A stretch of 28,413 nt of DNA from Clostridia bacterium (lineage in GTDB: Bacteria > Bacillota > Clostridia > Oscillospirales > CAG-382), in contig JAFYOG010000048.1 of NCBI GenBank assembly GCA_017560285.1, positions 1-28,413 of the forward strand. Reading direction: 5' to 3'. Shown in pieces: positions 7,554 through 15,770 of this stretch. A program made the position numbers and the translations under genes. Positions within the stretch are counted from its first letter, which is position 1. Each line of letters opens with the position of its first letter. Below the pieces are notes generated by a model. The model was not told the origin of the DNA. It saw only the letters and a program-made list of their open reading frames with translations, and ran no database searches.

Positions 7554-7619
7554 CCTTCCCCTTGGGGGGAAGGTGGCTTGCAAAGCAAGACGGATGAGGG
7601 GTAGCTGTCCACAGACAGC
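7554..7619. repeat. Three-hairpin intergenic repeat element (REP-like)
   Basis: Three perfect stems lie in tandem: CCTTCCCC/GGGGAAGG (7554-7561 with 7566-7573), CTTGC/GCAAG (7577-7581 with 7585-7589) and GCTGTC/GACAGC (7604-7609 with 7614-7619). The linker after stem two reads CGGATGAGGGG. From memory, the CCTTCCCC hairpin plus a variable hairpin plus GGATGAGG layout recurs in intergenic DNA of many gut Clostridia genomes. I cannot count copies here. It encodes no visible protein and lies between a terminator and the dinB operator. Confidence 0.7.
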
Positions 7620-7638
7620 GTTAAAAACTGCGTCTTGC

Positions 7639-7679
7639 GAACATTTGTTCTTGACAAACATTTGTTCAAATGGTATACT
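7639..7679 (+). promoter_or_regulatory. dinB promoter with two LexA (SOS) boxes
   Basis: The promoter is TTGACA (7651-7656), 17 bp, TATACT (7674-7679), with an extended TGG just before the -10. GAACATTTGTTC (7639-7650) matches the Gram-positive LexA box core GAAC-N4-GTTC exactly and abuts the -35. AAACATTTGTTC (7656-7667), one base off in the left half, fills the spacer. The boxes share an 11-bp direct repeat offset by 17 bp. LexA bound here would block polymerase, so dinB should be induced by DNA damage. Confidence 0.88.
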
Positions 7680-7695
7680 GTAATCACCCCAAAAA

Positions 7696-7701
7696 GAGGT
7701 G
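7696..7701 (+). promoter_or_regulatory. Ribosome binding site deciding the dinB start
   Basis: GAGGTG here, extended by the following AT, matches the anti-Shine-Dalgarno well and places ATG 7708 six bases downstream. An in-frame GTG at 7699 lies inside this site and is rejected. ATG 7714 and 7741 are in frame but less well placed. Confidence 0.75.
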
Positions 7702-7707
7702 ATAAGT

Positions 7708-8988
7708 ATGTATATGGGTCCCGACCACGGCGGGCAAATAATGAAAAATTCCAACTTCAAATCAACGTCAAACCGTTCCGCCCCAACAAAATACCGAACT
7801 ATTTTGCATATCGATGCAAACTCGTTTTTTGCTACCTGCGAAACCGCCTTGCACCCTGAATATAACCTTGTTCCCATGGCGGTGTGCGGCAGTGCAGAGG
7901 ATAGGCACGGCATAGTTCTTGCCACCAACGCTCTTGCCAAAAAATACGGCGTAAAAACCGCCGAAACATTGTGGTCGGCAAAGCAAAAGTGCCCAAATTT
8001 ACTGCTTGTGCGCCCAACCTACGGCTTATACGAAGAAATTTCCCGTAAAATGAACCGCATTTTTTACGATTATACCGACCTCGTAGAGCCCTTTGGTATA
8101 GACGAAAGCTGGCTTGACGTAACCGCCAGCAAAAAGCTTTTCGGCGGTGGCAAGGCTATTGCCGATGCAATACGCGGACGTATAAAGCAAGAGCTTGGCA
8201 TAACCGTTTCGGTGGGGGTATCATTTAACAAGGTCTTTGCAAAATTAGGAAGCGACCTAAAAAAGCCCGATGCCACAACCATAATCCCGCCCCAAAGCTT
8301 CGCATCGGTAATATGGGATCTGCCCGTAAATTATTTGCTTTTCGTTGGCCCCTCCTGCGCAAGAACCCTAAACCGAATAGGCATAAAAACCATAGGTGAC
8401 CTTGCCTGCGCCAACCCAACGACGCTAAAGGAATATCTTGGCAAAACAGGGGTTATGCTTCAAAACTTTGCGGCAGGGCAGGATTACGCCCCCGTTACAC
8501 CAATGGGCTACGAGCCCACCCCAAAATCGGTAAGCAACGGTATGACCTTTAGGGCAAACCTTGCCACCCCGCAGGATATTTCCTTTGCGGTAACCTATCT
8601 TTCTATGTCGGTGGCAGAGCGGTTGCGCAAGCACGGCTTATGCTGTAACACCGTCGCTGTAACAATCCGCACCCCAAACCAACAAAGCTTCAACCGCCAA
8701 GCCCCGCTAAATCACGCTACCTGTTTATATAGCGAAATTTCAAAAAAAGCCTTAGATATTATAGCCGAAAATCAATATATGCATAAAGAAATCTATTCCC
8801 TAACCGTCCACGCCGAAAAGCTTTCCCCTGCCGAAGACAGCTTCCAACAACAGCTTTTTGCCGACGATTGGGAGCTAAATTACAAAAAACACTATTCCTT
8901 GGAATCCGCCGTGGATTCCATACGCGCACGCTTTGGCAGAACCGCCATCGGCATCGCCTCGGCAGTAAAAAACCCATTAATAGTATAA
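7708..8988 (+). CDS. dinB: Y-family translesion DNA polymerase (DNA polymerase IV type)
   Basis: This 426-residue low-fidelity polymerase copies across damaged bases. The palm motifs are LHIDANSFF (catalytic Asp36) and GIDESWLD (Asp132-Glu133). HhH-type thumb sequence follows around 205-235, and the little-finger domain covers roughly the last 140 residues. QQQLF at 380-384 resembles the QL-x-LF beta-clamp peptide, which these polymerases need to reach stalled forks. The protein has about 30 residues before the first palm strand, more than usual; starting at ATG 7741 would remove 11 of them. It stands alone between terminators, under a doubled LexA operator. DinB-like UvrX/YqjW paralogues cannot be ruled out, but a Y-family polymerase is certain. 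Confidence 0.93.
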   Translation: MYMGPDHGGQIMKNSNFKSTSNRSAPTKYRTILHIDANSFFATCETALHPEYNLVPMAVCGSAEDRHGIVLATNALAKKYGVKTAETLWSAKQKCPNLLLVRPTYGLYEEISRKMNRIFYDYTDLVEPFGIDESWLDVTASKKLFGGGKAIADAIRGRIKQELGITVSVGVSFNKVFAKLGSDLKKPDATTIIPPQSFASVIWDLPVNYLLFVGPSCARTLNRIGIKTIGDLACANPTTLKEYLGKTGVMLQNFAAGQDYAPVTPMGYEPTPKSVSNGMTFRANLATPQDISFAVTYLSMSVAERLRKHGLCCNTVAVTIRTPNQQSFNRQAPLNHATCLYSEISKKALDIIAENQYMHKEIYSLTVHAEKLSPAEDSFQQQLFADDWELNYKKHYSLESAVDSIRARFGRTAIGIASAVKNPLIV

Positions 8989-9007
8989 AACAAAACCCCA
9001 TATACAG

Positions 9008-9047
9008 CGGCGGAAATTTTTTATAAAAAATCCGCCGTTTCTCTTTT
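9008..9047 (+). terminator. Terminator of dinB
   Basis: CGGCGGA (9008-9014) pairs with TCCGCCG (9031-9037), and TTTTTT (9017-9022) pairs with AAAAAA (9025-9030) inside it. The tail is TTTCTCTTTT. The stem is long and the U tract acceptable. Confidence 0.82.
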
Positions 9048-9063
9048 AATTCGGCGAAAATTG

Positions 9064-9072
9064 TGGTATAAT
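9064..9072 (+). promoter_or_regulatory. Extended -10 promoter of uvrB
   Basis: TGG-TATAAT at 9064-9072 is a perfect -10 with an extended TGn. The -35 position (about 9044-9049) reads TTTTAA and is weak. No GAAC-N4-GTTC LexA box is visible between dinB and uvrB, so SOS control of uvrBA is not supported by sequence here. Confidence 0.7.
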
Positions 9073-9115
9073 ATATTACTTAAATGTTTTTAACTTTTTA
9101 TAAGGAGGTTTTACC

Positions 9116-11071
9116 GTGAATAAGTTTCAGCTGTCATCCGATTTTAAGCCCACCGGCGACCAGCCCCAAGCCATCGAAACCCTTGTAAACGGCGTATTAA
9201 ACGGCGATAGGGACCAAACCCTAATCGGCGTTACCGGCAGCGGTAAAACCTTTACAATGGCTAACGTAATTGCCCGTCTTAACCGCCCTGCAATTATATT
9301 AGAGCCAAACAAAACCCTTGCCGCCCAAACCTGTTCCGAAATGCGTGAGTTCTTCCCCAACAACGCGGTTGAATTCTTTGTTTCCTATTACGATTATTAC
9401 CAGCCCGAGGCTTACGTTCCCGGCAAGGACGTTTATATCGAAAAGGACGCCGCCGTTAATAACGAAATCGATAAGCTTCGCCATTCCGCAACCAGCGCAT
9501 TGTTCGAGCGCAGGGACGTTATAATCGTTGCATCGGTAAGCTGTATTTATTCCTTGGGCGACCCTTCGGAATATGCCGAGCAGGTTTTATCCATCCGCCG
9601 CGGTGCAATCTTCCCTCGGGACGACGTTATAAAGCGCCTTGTTGCCCTGCAGTACGGCAGAAGCGATATCGGCTTCCAGCGTAACTATTTCCGCGTGCGT
9701 GGCGACGTTTTGGATATTTTCCCATCCAATACCGATACCGATGCCGTAAGGGTAGAATTTTTCGGCGACGAGGTGGAACGCATTTGCAAAATAAACGTTG
9801 TTACCGGCGAGGCTGTGGCAGATATGTCCCACGTGGCAATCTATCCCGCATCCCACTACGTTACCTCTGCCGAAACAAGAGAAAAGGCGTTGCAAGAGAT
9901 TATAACCGAGCTTGACGAAAGAATAGAATTTTTCGAAAGCCAAAATAAATTTATCGAAGCCCAGCGCATCCGCGAGCGTACTATGTTCGATGTAGAGCAA
10001 ATACGCGAAATAGGCTTTTGCAACGGGGTAGAAAACTATTCCCGCGTGCTTTCGGGCAGAGAACCGGGCAGTGCCCCCTATACCTTGCTTGATTATTTCC
10101 CCTCCGATTACGTTATGTTCGTGGACGAAAGCCACGTTATGCTTCCGCAGGTGCGGGGTATGGCGGCAGGGGATAGGGCAAGAAAAACCAACCTTATCGA
10201 TTACGGCTTCCGTCTGCCCTCGGCATACGATAACCGCCCCTTGGTTTTCGATGAATTTAACGAAAAACGGGGTCAGACCATATACGTAAGCGCCACCCCC
10301 AAGGAATACGAGCGCAACCTTTCCACCCAACTGGTAGAGCAGATTATCCGTCCCACCGGTCTTTTAGACCCGCTGGTAGAGGTTCGCCCCACCAAAGGCC
10401 AAATCGACGATTTGGCAGGTGAAATACGCATACGCGCCGCAAAGAAAGAGCGTGTTCTGGTTACAACTCTAACCAAAAAAATGGCAGAGGATTTAACCGA
10501 ATTTTTCGAGCTGTCGGGCATAAAATGCCGTTATATGCATTACGATATCGACACTATGGAGCGTATGGATATACTTCGGGGCTTGCGCGCAGGCGAATTC
10601 GATGTGCTTGTGGGCATTAACCTTCTGCGCGAAGGCTTAGACCTTCCCGAGGTTTCGCTTGTAGCCATATTAGATGCAGATAAAGAGGGCTTTTTGCGCA
10701 GCGAAATTTCCTTGGTGCAAACCATAGGCAGGGCCGCCCGTAACGCAGAAGGTATGGTTATAATGTATGCCGATACCGAAACCGAATCTATGCGTAAGGC
10801 GATAACCGAAACAAACCGCCGCCGCAAAATCCAATCGGAATATAACAAGGCAAACGGAATCGTTCCCAAGACTATTGTTAAGGATATCCGCGAGCCTATT
10901 GCCATAACCTCTAAGAAAGAAACCGAAAAACTTGAAAAAGCAAAGAATATGTCTGCCGAGGATAAAAAGAAGCTTATCGATAAGCTTACCGCCGATATGA
11001 AGCGCGCCGCCAAGGATTTGGATTTCGAAACCGCCGCTCTTATCCGCGATAAAATCCGCAGACTTATGTAG
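9116..11071 (+). CDS. uvrB: Excinuclease ABC subunit B
   Basis: This 651-residue helicase-like subunit of nucleotide excision repair receives damaged DNA from UvrA and recruits UvrC. Walker A GVTGSGKT spans 38-45. The strand-separating beta-hairpin YYDYYQPEAYVP lies at 91-102, the DESH box at 337-340, and motif VI QTIGRAAR at 535-542. The C-terminal UVR (UvrC/UvrB-contact) coiled coil covers about 617-651. The start is GTG at 9116, placed 6 nt after a strong AAGGAGGT (9102-9109). Length is normal. uvrA follows after 8 nt and no terminator intervenes, so the two are one operon. Confidence 0.97.
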   Translation: MNKFQLSSDFKPTGDQPQAIETLVNGVLNGDRDQTLIGVTGSGKTFTMANVIARLNRPAIILEPNKTLAAQTCSEMREFFPNNAVEFFVSYYDYYQPEAYVPGKDVYIEKDAAVNNEIDKLRHSATSALFERRDVIIVASVSCIYSLGDPSEYAEQVLSIRRGAIFPRDDVIKRLVALQYGRSDIGFQRNYFRVRGDVLDIFPSNTDTDAVRVEFFGDEVERICKINVVTGEAVADMSHVAIYPASHYVTSAETREKALQEIITELDERIEFFESQNKFIEAQRIRERTMFDVEQIREIGFCNGVENYSRVLSGREPGSAPYTLLDYFPSDYVMFVDESHVMLPQVRGMAAGDRARKTNLIDYGFRLPSAYDNRPLVFDEFNEKRGQTIYVSATPKEYERNLSTQLVEQIIRPTGLLDPLVEVRPTKGQIDDLAGEIRIRAAKKERVLVTTLTKKMAEDLTEFFELSGIKCRYMHYDIDTMERMDILRGLRAGEFDVLVGINLLREGLDLPEVSLVAILDADKEGFLRSEISLVQTIGRAARNAEGMVIMYADTETESMRKAITETNRRRKIQSEYNKANGIVPKTIVKDIREPIAITSKKETEKLEKAKNMSAEDKKKLIDKLTADMKRAAKDLDFETAALIRDKIRRLM

Positions 11072-11079
11072 GTGTAATT

Positions 11080-13890
11080 ATGTCAGATAAAATTACGGTA
11101 AAGGGCGCCCGCGTCCACAATCTAAAGAATATAGACGTAACCATCCCCCGTGATAAATTCGTGGTGTTTACGGGTCTTTCGGGGTCGGGTAAATCCAGCC
11201 TTGCCTTCGATACCCTCTATGCCGAGGGTCACCGCCGCTTTGTGGAATCGCTGTCCTCTTATGCAAGAATGTTTATGGGTCAGCTGGATAAACCCGACGT
11301 AGACCTTATCGAGGGTCTTTCACCCGCCATAGCAATCGACCAAAAAACCACCTCTCGTAACCCCCGCTCTACCGTGGGTACGGTTACCGAGATATACGAT
11401 TATCTTCGTTTGCTTTACGCCCGTATCGGCGTTCCCCATTGCCCTATCTGCGGCGAGGTTATCCAACAGCAAACGGTGGATGAAATTGTAGAAAAGGTCC
11501 TTGCCTTAGAAGAAAACACCCGCTTTATGGTGGCGGCTCCCGTGGTTGCCGCAAAAAAGGGTATGCACGAAAAGGTGTTCGAAGATGCCCGCAAAAGCGG
11601 CTACGTTCGCGTTCGGGTAGACGGCATAATGTACGACCTTTCCGAGAAAATCGTTCTGGATAAAAATATCAAGCACGATGTGGATATAATCGTCGACCGC
11701 TTAATAATCCGCGGCGATATCCGTTCCCGCCTTGCCGAAAGCATCGAAACCGCATCCAAGCTTGCCGACGGCATAATAAAGATTTTATTGCCCGATGCAC
11801 AGGAAGGCGAAAACGAGCTTACCTTTTCCCAAAACTACGCCTGCAAAACCCACGGTATATCCATAGGCGAGCTTACACCCCGAATGTTTTCCTTTAACAA
11901 CCCCTCGGGCGCTTGCGAAACCTGCGGCGGCCTTGGCGAAAACAATATATTTTCCGAAGCAAAGCTTATCCCCGAAAAAAGCCTTTCTATTTTCGGCGGC
12001 GCAATAATCTGCAACGGCTTTAAAAGCGCCGAACCGGGCGGATATTTTGCCGAGCTTATAAATTCGGTGGGCAGATATCACGGCTTCGACGTTCACACCC
12101 CAATAAATCAGTATTCCGACGAAGCCTACGACGTTCTTTTATACGGCAACAAACGTAAAAAGAAATCGGTTTCCGAGCCCTCTTTTAAGGGTGTAATCGG
12201 TATGATAGACCAACGCTACAAAATGGGCGGCGGTTACGAAACCCGCGAATATTACGAGCAGTTTTTAGAATATATTCCTTGCCCCGATTGCGGCGGCAAA
12301 CGGCTTAAGCCCGAACCCTTGGCGGTTACCGTAGGAGGTAAGAATATATCCGATTTATGTCAGCTTTCGGTTATTAACGCAAGAAGGTTTTTTGCAACCC
12401 TAAAGCTTTCTAAAACCGAAGCCGAAATTGCAAGAGAAATTTTAAAAGAAATCAACGCCCGCCTTTCCTTTTTGGAAAACGTAGGGCTTGGATATTTAAC
12501 CTTAGCCCGCAAGGCGGGCACCCTTTCCGGCGGCGAGGCTCAGCGTATTCGCCTTGCAACCCAAATAGGCTCTGCCTTGGTGGGTGTAATGTACGTCCTT
12601 GACGAGCCCAGCATAGGTCTGCACCAAAGAGATAACCAAAAGCTTATAAACACCCTAAAAAAGCTTAGGGATATAGGCAACACCGTGCTTGTTGTAGAGC
12701 ACGATGAGGAAACCATCGAAGAAGCCGATTTTCTTGTGGATATAGGCCCCGGTGCAGGCGTTCACGGCGGCGAGGTAGTGTTTACGGGCACCCCCGCACA
12801 GATAAAAAAATGCAGCCATTCGGTTACCGGCCAATACCTTTCGGGCAAAAAATGCGTAAGCGTTCCCGCACAGCGCCGCAAGGGCAACGGCGGGTTTATA
12901 ACCGTTACCGGCGCAACGCAGAACAACCTAAAGGATATAGACGTTACCTTCCCCTTGGGCAAGCTTGTTTGCGTAACGGGTGTTTCGGGGTCGGGTAAAT
13001 CCTCTTTGGTAAACTCGGTTCTTTATAACACCTTGGCGCGCAAATTAGGCAAGGTATCGGTTATCCCCGGCAAGCACCGCGAAATTATCGGTGTAGAGCA
13101 AATCGATAAAATTATCCAAATCGACCAATCTCCTATCGGCAGAAACCCAAGGTCCAACCCCGCCACCTATATCGGCTTGTTTAACGATATCCGCGCGGTT
13201 TTCGCCTCTACCCCCGATGCAAAGGCAAGGGGCTATACCGACGGCAGATTTTCCTTTAACGTAAAGGGCGGCAGATGCGAAGCCTGCAAGGGCGACGGAA
13301 CCTTAACCATCGAAATGCACTTCCTGCCCGACGTATACGTTACCTGCGACGTATGTAAGGGCAAACGCTACAACCGCGAAACCTTAGAGATAAAATACAA
13401 GGGCAAATCTATTTACGACGTATTGGAAATGACCTGCGACGAGGGCAGGGAATTCTTCCAAAACTACCCCTCTATAAAGCGCAAGCTCGATACCCTGTGC
13501 GACGTAGGCTTAGGCTACGTAAAAATAGGTCAGCCCGCCACCACCCTTTCCGGCGGCGAAGCCCAAAGAGTAAAGCTTGCCAACGAGCTTGCCCGCCGCG
13601 CCACGGGTAAAACCATGTATGTGCTTGACGAGCCTACTACCGGCTTGCATACCGACGATGTAAACAAGCTTATTTCGGTATTGCAAAAGCTTGTGGATGC
13701 AGGTAACAGCGTTATAGTTATCGAGCATAATTTGGATTTAATAAAAACCGCCGATTATATTATCGATTTAGGCCCCGACGGCGGCGATGCAGGCGGCAGG
13801 GTAATTGCCAAGGGCACCCCCGAGGAGGTTGCCGCAAGCGATAACAGCTACACGGGCTTTTATCTAAAATCAAAGCTAAAAAATTTATAA
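11080..13890 (+). CDS. uvrA: Excinuclease ABC subunit A
   Basis: This 936-residue tandem ABC ATPase finds DNA lesions and loads UvrB. Walker A motifs are GLSGSGKS (32-39) and GVSGSGKS (634-641). ABC signatures LSGGEAQR occur at 482-489 and 823-830. Zinc-module cysteines occur in CPICG (121-124), CETC (279-282), CPDCGG, and CEACKGDG with CDVCKGKRY in the second half. In the module ending with CETC, the first pair is C255-K-T-H258 where most UvrA proteins I recall have Cys-x-x-Cys; His can replace Cys as zinc ligand. Length fits the ordinary UvrA. The Shine-Dalgarno is weak (AGGTG overlapping the uvrB stop), which suggests translational coupling to uvrB. Confidence 0.97.
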   Translation: MSDKITVKGARVHNLKNIDVTIPRDKFVVFTGLSGSGKSSLAFDTLYAEGHRRFVESLSSYARMFMGQLDKPDVDLIEGLSPAIAIDQKTTSRNPRSTVGTVTEIYDYLRLLYARIGVPHCPICGEVIQQQTVDEIVEKVLALEENTRFMVAAPVVAAKKGMHEKVFEDARKSGYVRVRVDGIMYDLSEKIVLDKNIKHDVDIIVDRLIIRGDIRSRLAESIETASKLADGIIKILLPDAQEGENELTFSQNYACKTHGISIGELTPRMFSFNNPSGACETCGGLGENNIFSEAKLIPEKSLSIFGGAIICNGFKSAEPGGYFAELINSVGRYHGFDVHTPINQYSDEAYDVLLYGNKRKKKSVSEPSFKGVIGMIDQRYKMGGGYETREYYEQFLEYIPCPDCGGKRLKPEPLAVTVGGKNISDLCQLSVINARRFFATLKLSKTEAEIAREILKEINARLSFLENVGLGYLTLARKAGTLSGGEAQRIRLATQIGSALVGVMYVLDEPSIGLHQRDNQKLINTLKKLRDIGNTVLVVEHDEETIEEADFLVDIGPGAGVHGGEVVFTGTPAQIKKCSHSVTGQYLSGKKCVSVPAQRRKGNGGFITVTGATQNNLKDIDVTFPLGKLVCVTGVSGSGKSSLVNSVLYNTLARKLGKVSVIPGKHREIIGVEQIDKIIQIDQSPIGRNPRSNPATYIGLFNDIRAVFASTPDAKARGYTDGRFSFNVKGGRCEACKGDGTLTIEMHFLPDVYVTCDVCKGKRYNRETLEIKYKGKSIYDVLEMTCDEGREFFQNYPSIKRKLDTLCDVGLGYVKIGQPATTLSGGEAQRVKLANELARRATGKTMYVLDEPTTGLHTDDVNKLISVLQKLVDAGNSVIVIEHNLDLIKTADYIIDLGPDGGDAGGRVIAKGTPEEVAASDNSYTGFYLKSKLKNL

Positions 13891-13907
13891 GTCAGGAGTA
13901 ACTAAAA

Positions 13908-15770
13908 TTGACCGACTATAATAAATACGCACCCTTGCTGGAAAAGGTAGAAAAGCCGGGCAGATATATCGGTAACGAGTTCGGGTCGGAAATCCCCAAC
14001 CCCGAAACCGCCGACCTTCGCATTTGCTTCTGCTTCCCCGATACCTACGAAATAGGTATGTCCAACTTGGGTATGAAAATACTTCAAAACTGCTTTAACC
14101 AATCGGGCTATATAAGCTGCGAGCGAAGCTATATGCCTTGGACAGATATGCGCTCTCAGCTTATCGAAAACGATGTTCCCCTATACGCCTTGGAAAGCGG
14201 CGACCCTATCAACGCTTTTGATATCGTTGCCTTCACCCTGCAATACGAGCTTTGCTATACCAACGTACTGCAAATGCTTTCCTTGGGCAAAATCCCCTTA
14301 CTTTCTTCCCAAAGGGGCGAATCCGACCCTATAATTATTGCAGGCGGTCCCTGCGCCTATAACCCCGAGCCCGTTGCCGATTTTATCGATATTTTTTCTA
14401 TCGGCGAGGGCGAGGAAGCGCTTTTAGAGCTTACCGACCTTATAAATAATTGCAAAAAGCAGGGAGCAAGCAGGGAAGAGATACTTTACAAAGCATCACA
14501 GCTAAAGGGCTTTTACGTGCCCTCGCTTTATACGGTGGAATATAACCAAGACGGCACCATAAAATCCTTTACTCCCAACAAGGCAGGTGTTCCCGCCACG
14601 GTAAAAAAGCGCATTATAAGCGATTTAGATAAAGTGCGCTTCCCCCGCAAGTGCGCCGTTCCCTTTTTAGAAACGGTTCACGATCGGGTAATGTTAGAGG
14701 TGTTCCGCGGCTGTATCCGCGGCTGCCGTTTTTGTCAGGCAGGTATGATATACCGCCCCTACCGTGAAAAATCTCCCGCTGTGCTTAACGCCGATGCTTA
14801 CGAATCGGTACAAAACACAGGCTACCCCGAAATATCCTTAACCTCCCTTTCCATAAGCGATTATACCCATTTAAGAGAGCTTATCGATAGCCTGCTAAGC
14901 TGGACCGACGATAAAAAGGTTAACCTTTCCTTGCCCTCTATGCGTATAGATAATTTTTACGAGGAATTGTTAGAAAAGGTTTCCTCCGTACGCAAAAGCG
15001 GTCTTACCTTCGCGCCGGAGGCGGGTACCCAACGGTTACGCGACGTTATAAACAAGAACATAACCGAGGAAGAAATATTAACCGCTATGGAAAAGGCGTT
15101 CGGTATGGGCAGAAACAGCCTAAAGCTTTATTTTATGAACGGCTTGCCCACCGAAACCGACGCCGATATTTGCGGTATAGCACAGCTCGGTCAGAATATC
15201 GTAAATACATATTATTCTTCAAAGCGGGGCGGCAAGGGCGGCGTAAACGTAACCATAAGCGTTTCCTGCTTCGTGCCCAAGCCCTTTACCCCCTTCCAAT
15301 GGGAACCTCAGGATAGCTTAGAAGAGCTCGAGCGTAAGCAGCAGCTTCTTAAATCCGAAATAAAAACCAAGAAGATATCATATAAATATCACGATGCCCG
15401 TGTTTCCCGCATCGAGGCTGTTTTTGCCCGTGGGGACAGAAGGCTTTGCAAGGCAATGCTCGAGGCGTTTAATCAAGGCTTAATGTTAGATGGCTGGGAC
15501 GAATTCTTCAGCTACGATAAATGGATGTCCGTGTTCGAACAATCCGGTATAGACCCTGCCTTTTATGCAAACCGCCGTTTTGATATCGACGAAATTTTAC
15601 CTTGGGATTTTATCGATATAGGCGTAACCAAAAAGTTTATGAAGCTTGAATATCAAAAATCCTTGCAGGCGCAAACCACACCCGATTGCCGCACAAAATG
15701 CTCGGGCTGCGGTGCTTCGGCGCTTTGCGACGGCAAATGCATATGCGACGGAGGTGTAAGCAATGGCTGA
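13908..15770 (+). CDS. Radical SAM protein of the TIGR03960 family
   Basis: This is a 620-residue protein of unknown function. An N-terminal region (about 1-240), containing the IAGGPCAYNPEP segment, resembles the B12-binding-like domain of MiaB/methylthiotransferase relatives. The radical SAM core follows, with the cluster motif CIRGCRFC (C269, C273, C276; CX3CX2C). A Cys-rich tail has Cys at 594, 598, 601, 607, 611 and 613. The start codon is TTG at 13908, with AGGAG at 13894-13898; no better ATG exists at the conserved N-terminus. In many bacteria this protein is fused to a DUF2344 domain; here DUF2344 is the next gene and overlaps by 8 bases. The family is often near ribonuclease G and ribosomal protein genes, but here it follows uvrA after 17 nt. 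Confidence 0.88.
   Translation: MTDYNKYAPLLEKVEKPGRYIGNEFGSEIPNPETADLRICFCFPDTYEIGMSNLGMKILQNCFNQSGYISCERSYMPWTDMRSQLIENDVPLYALESGDPINAFDIVAFTLQYELCYTNVLQMLSLGKIPLLSSQRGESDPIIIAGGPCAYNPEPVADFIDIFSIGEGEEALLELTDLINNCKKQGASREEILYKASQLKGFYVPSLYTVEYNQDGTIKSFTPNKAGVPATVKKRIISDLDKVRFPRKCAVPFLETVHDRVMLEVFRGCIRGCRFCQAGMIYRPYREKSPAVLNADAYESVQNTGYPEISLTSLSISDYTHLRELIDSLLSWTDDKKVNLSLPSMRIDNFYEELLEKVSSVRKSGLTFAPEAGTQRLRDVINKNITEEEILTAMEKAFGMGRNSLKLYFMNGLPTETDADICGIAQLGQNIVNTYYSSKRGGKGGVNVTISVSCFVPKPFTPFQWEPQDSLEELERKQQLLKSEIKTKKISYKYHDARVSRIEAVFARGDRRLCKAMLEAFNQGLMLDGWDEFFSYDKWMSVFEQSGIDPAFYANRRFDIDEILPWDFIDIGVTKKFMKLEYQKSLQAQTTPDCRTKCSGCGASALCDGKCICDGGVSNG

Noticed and set aside
8989..9115. LexA box in front of uvrB
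   Set aside because: No GAAC-N4-GTTC or one-mismatch version was found by eye in this gap, although dinB upstream has two.
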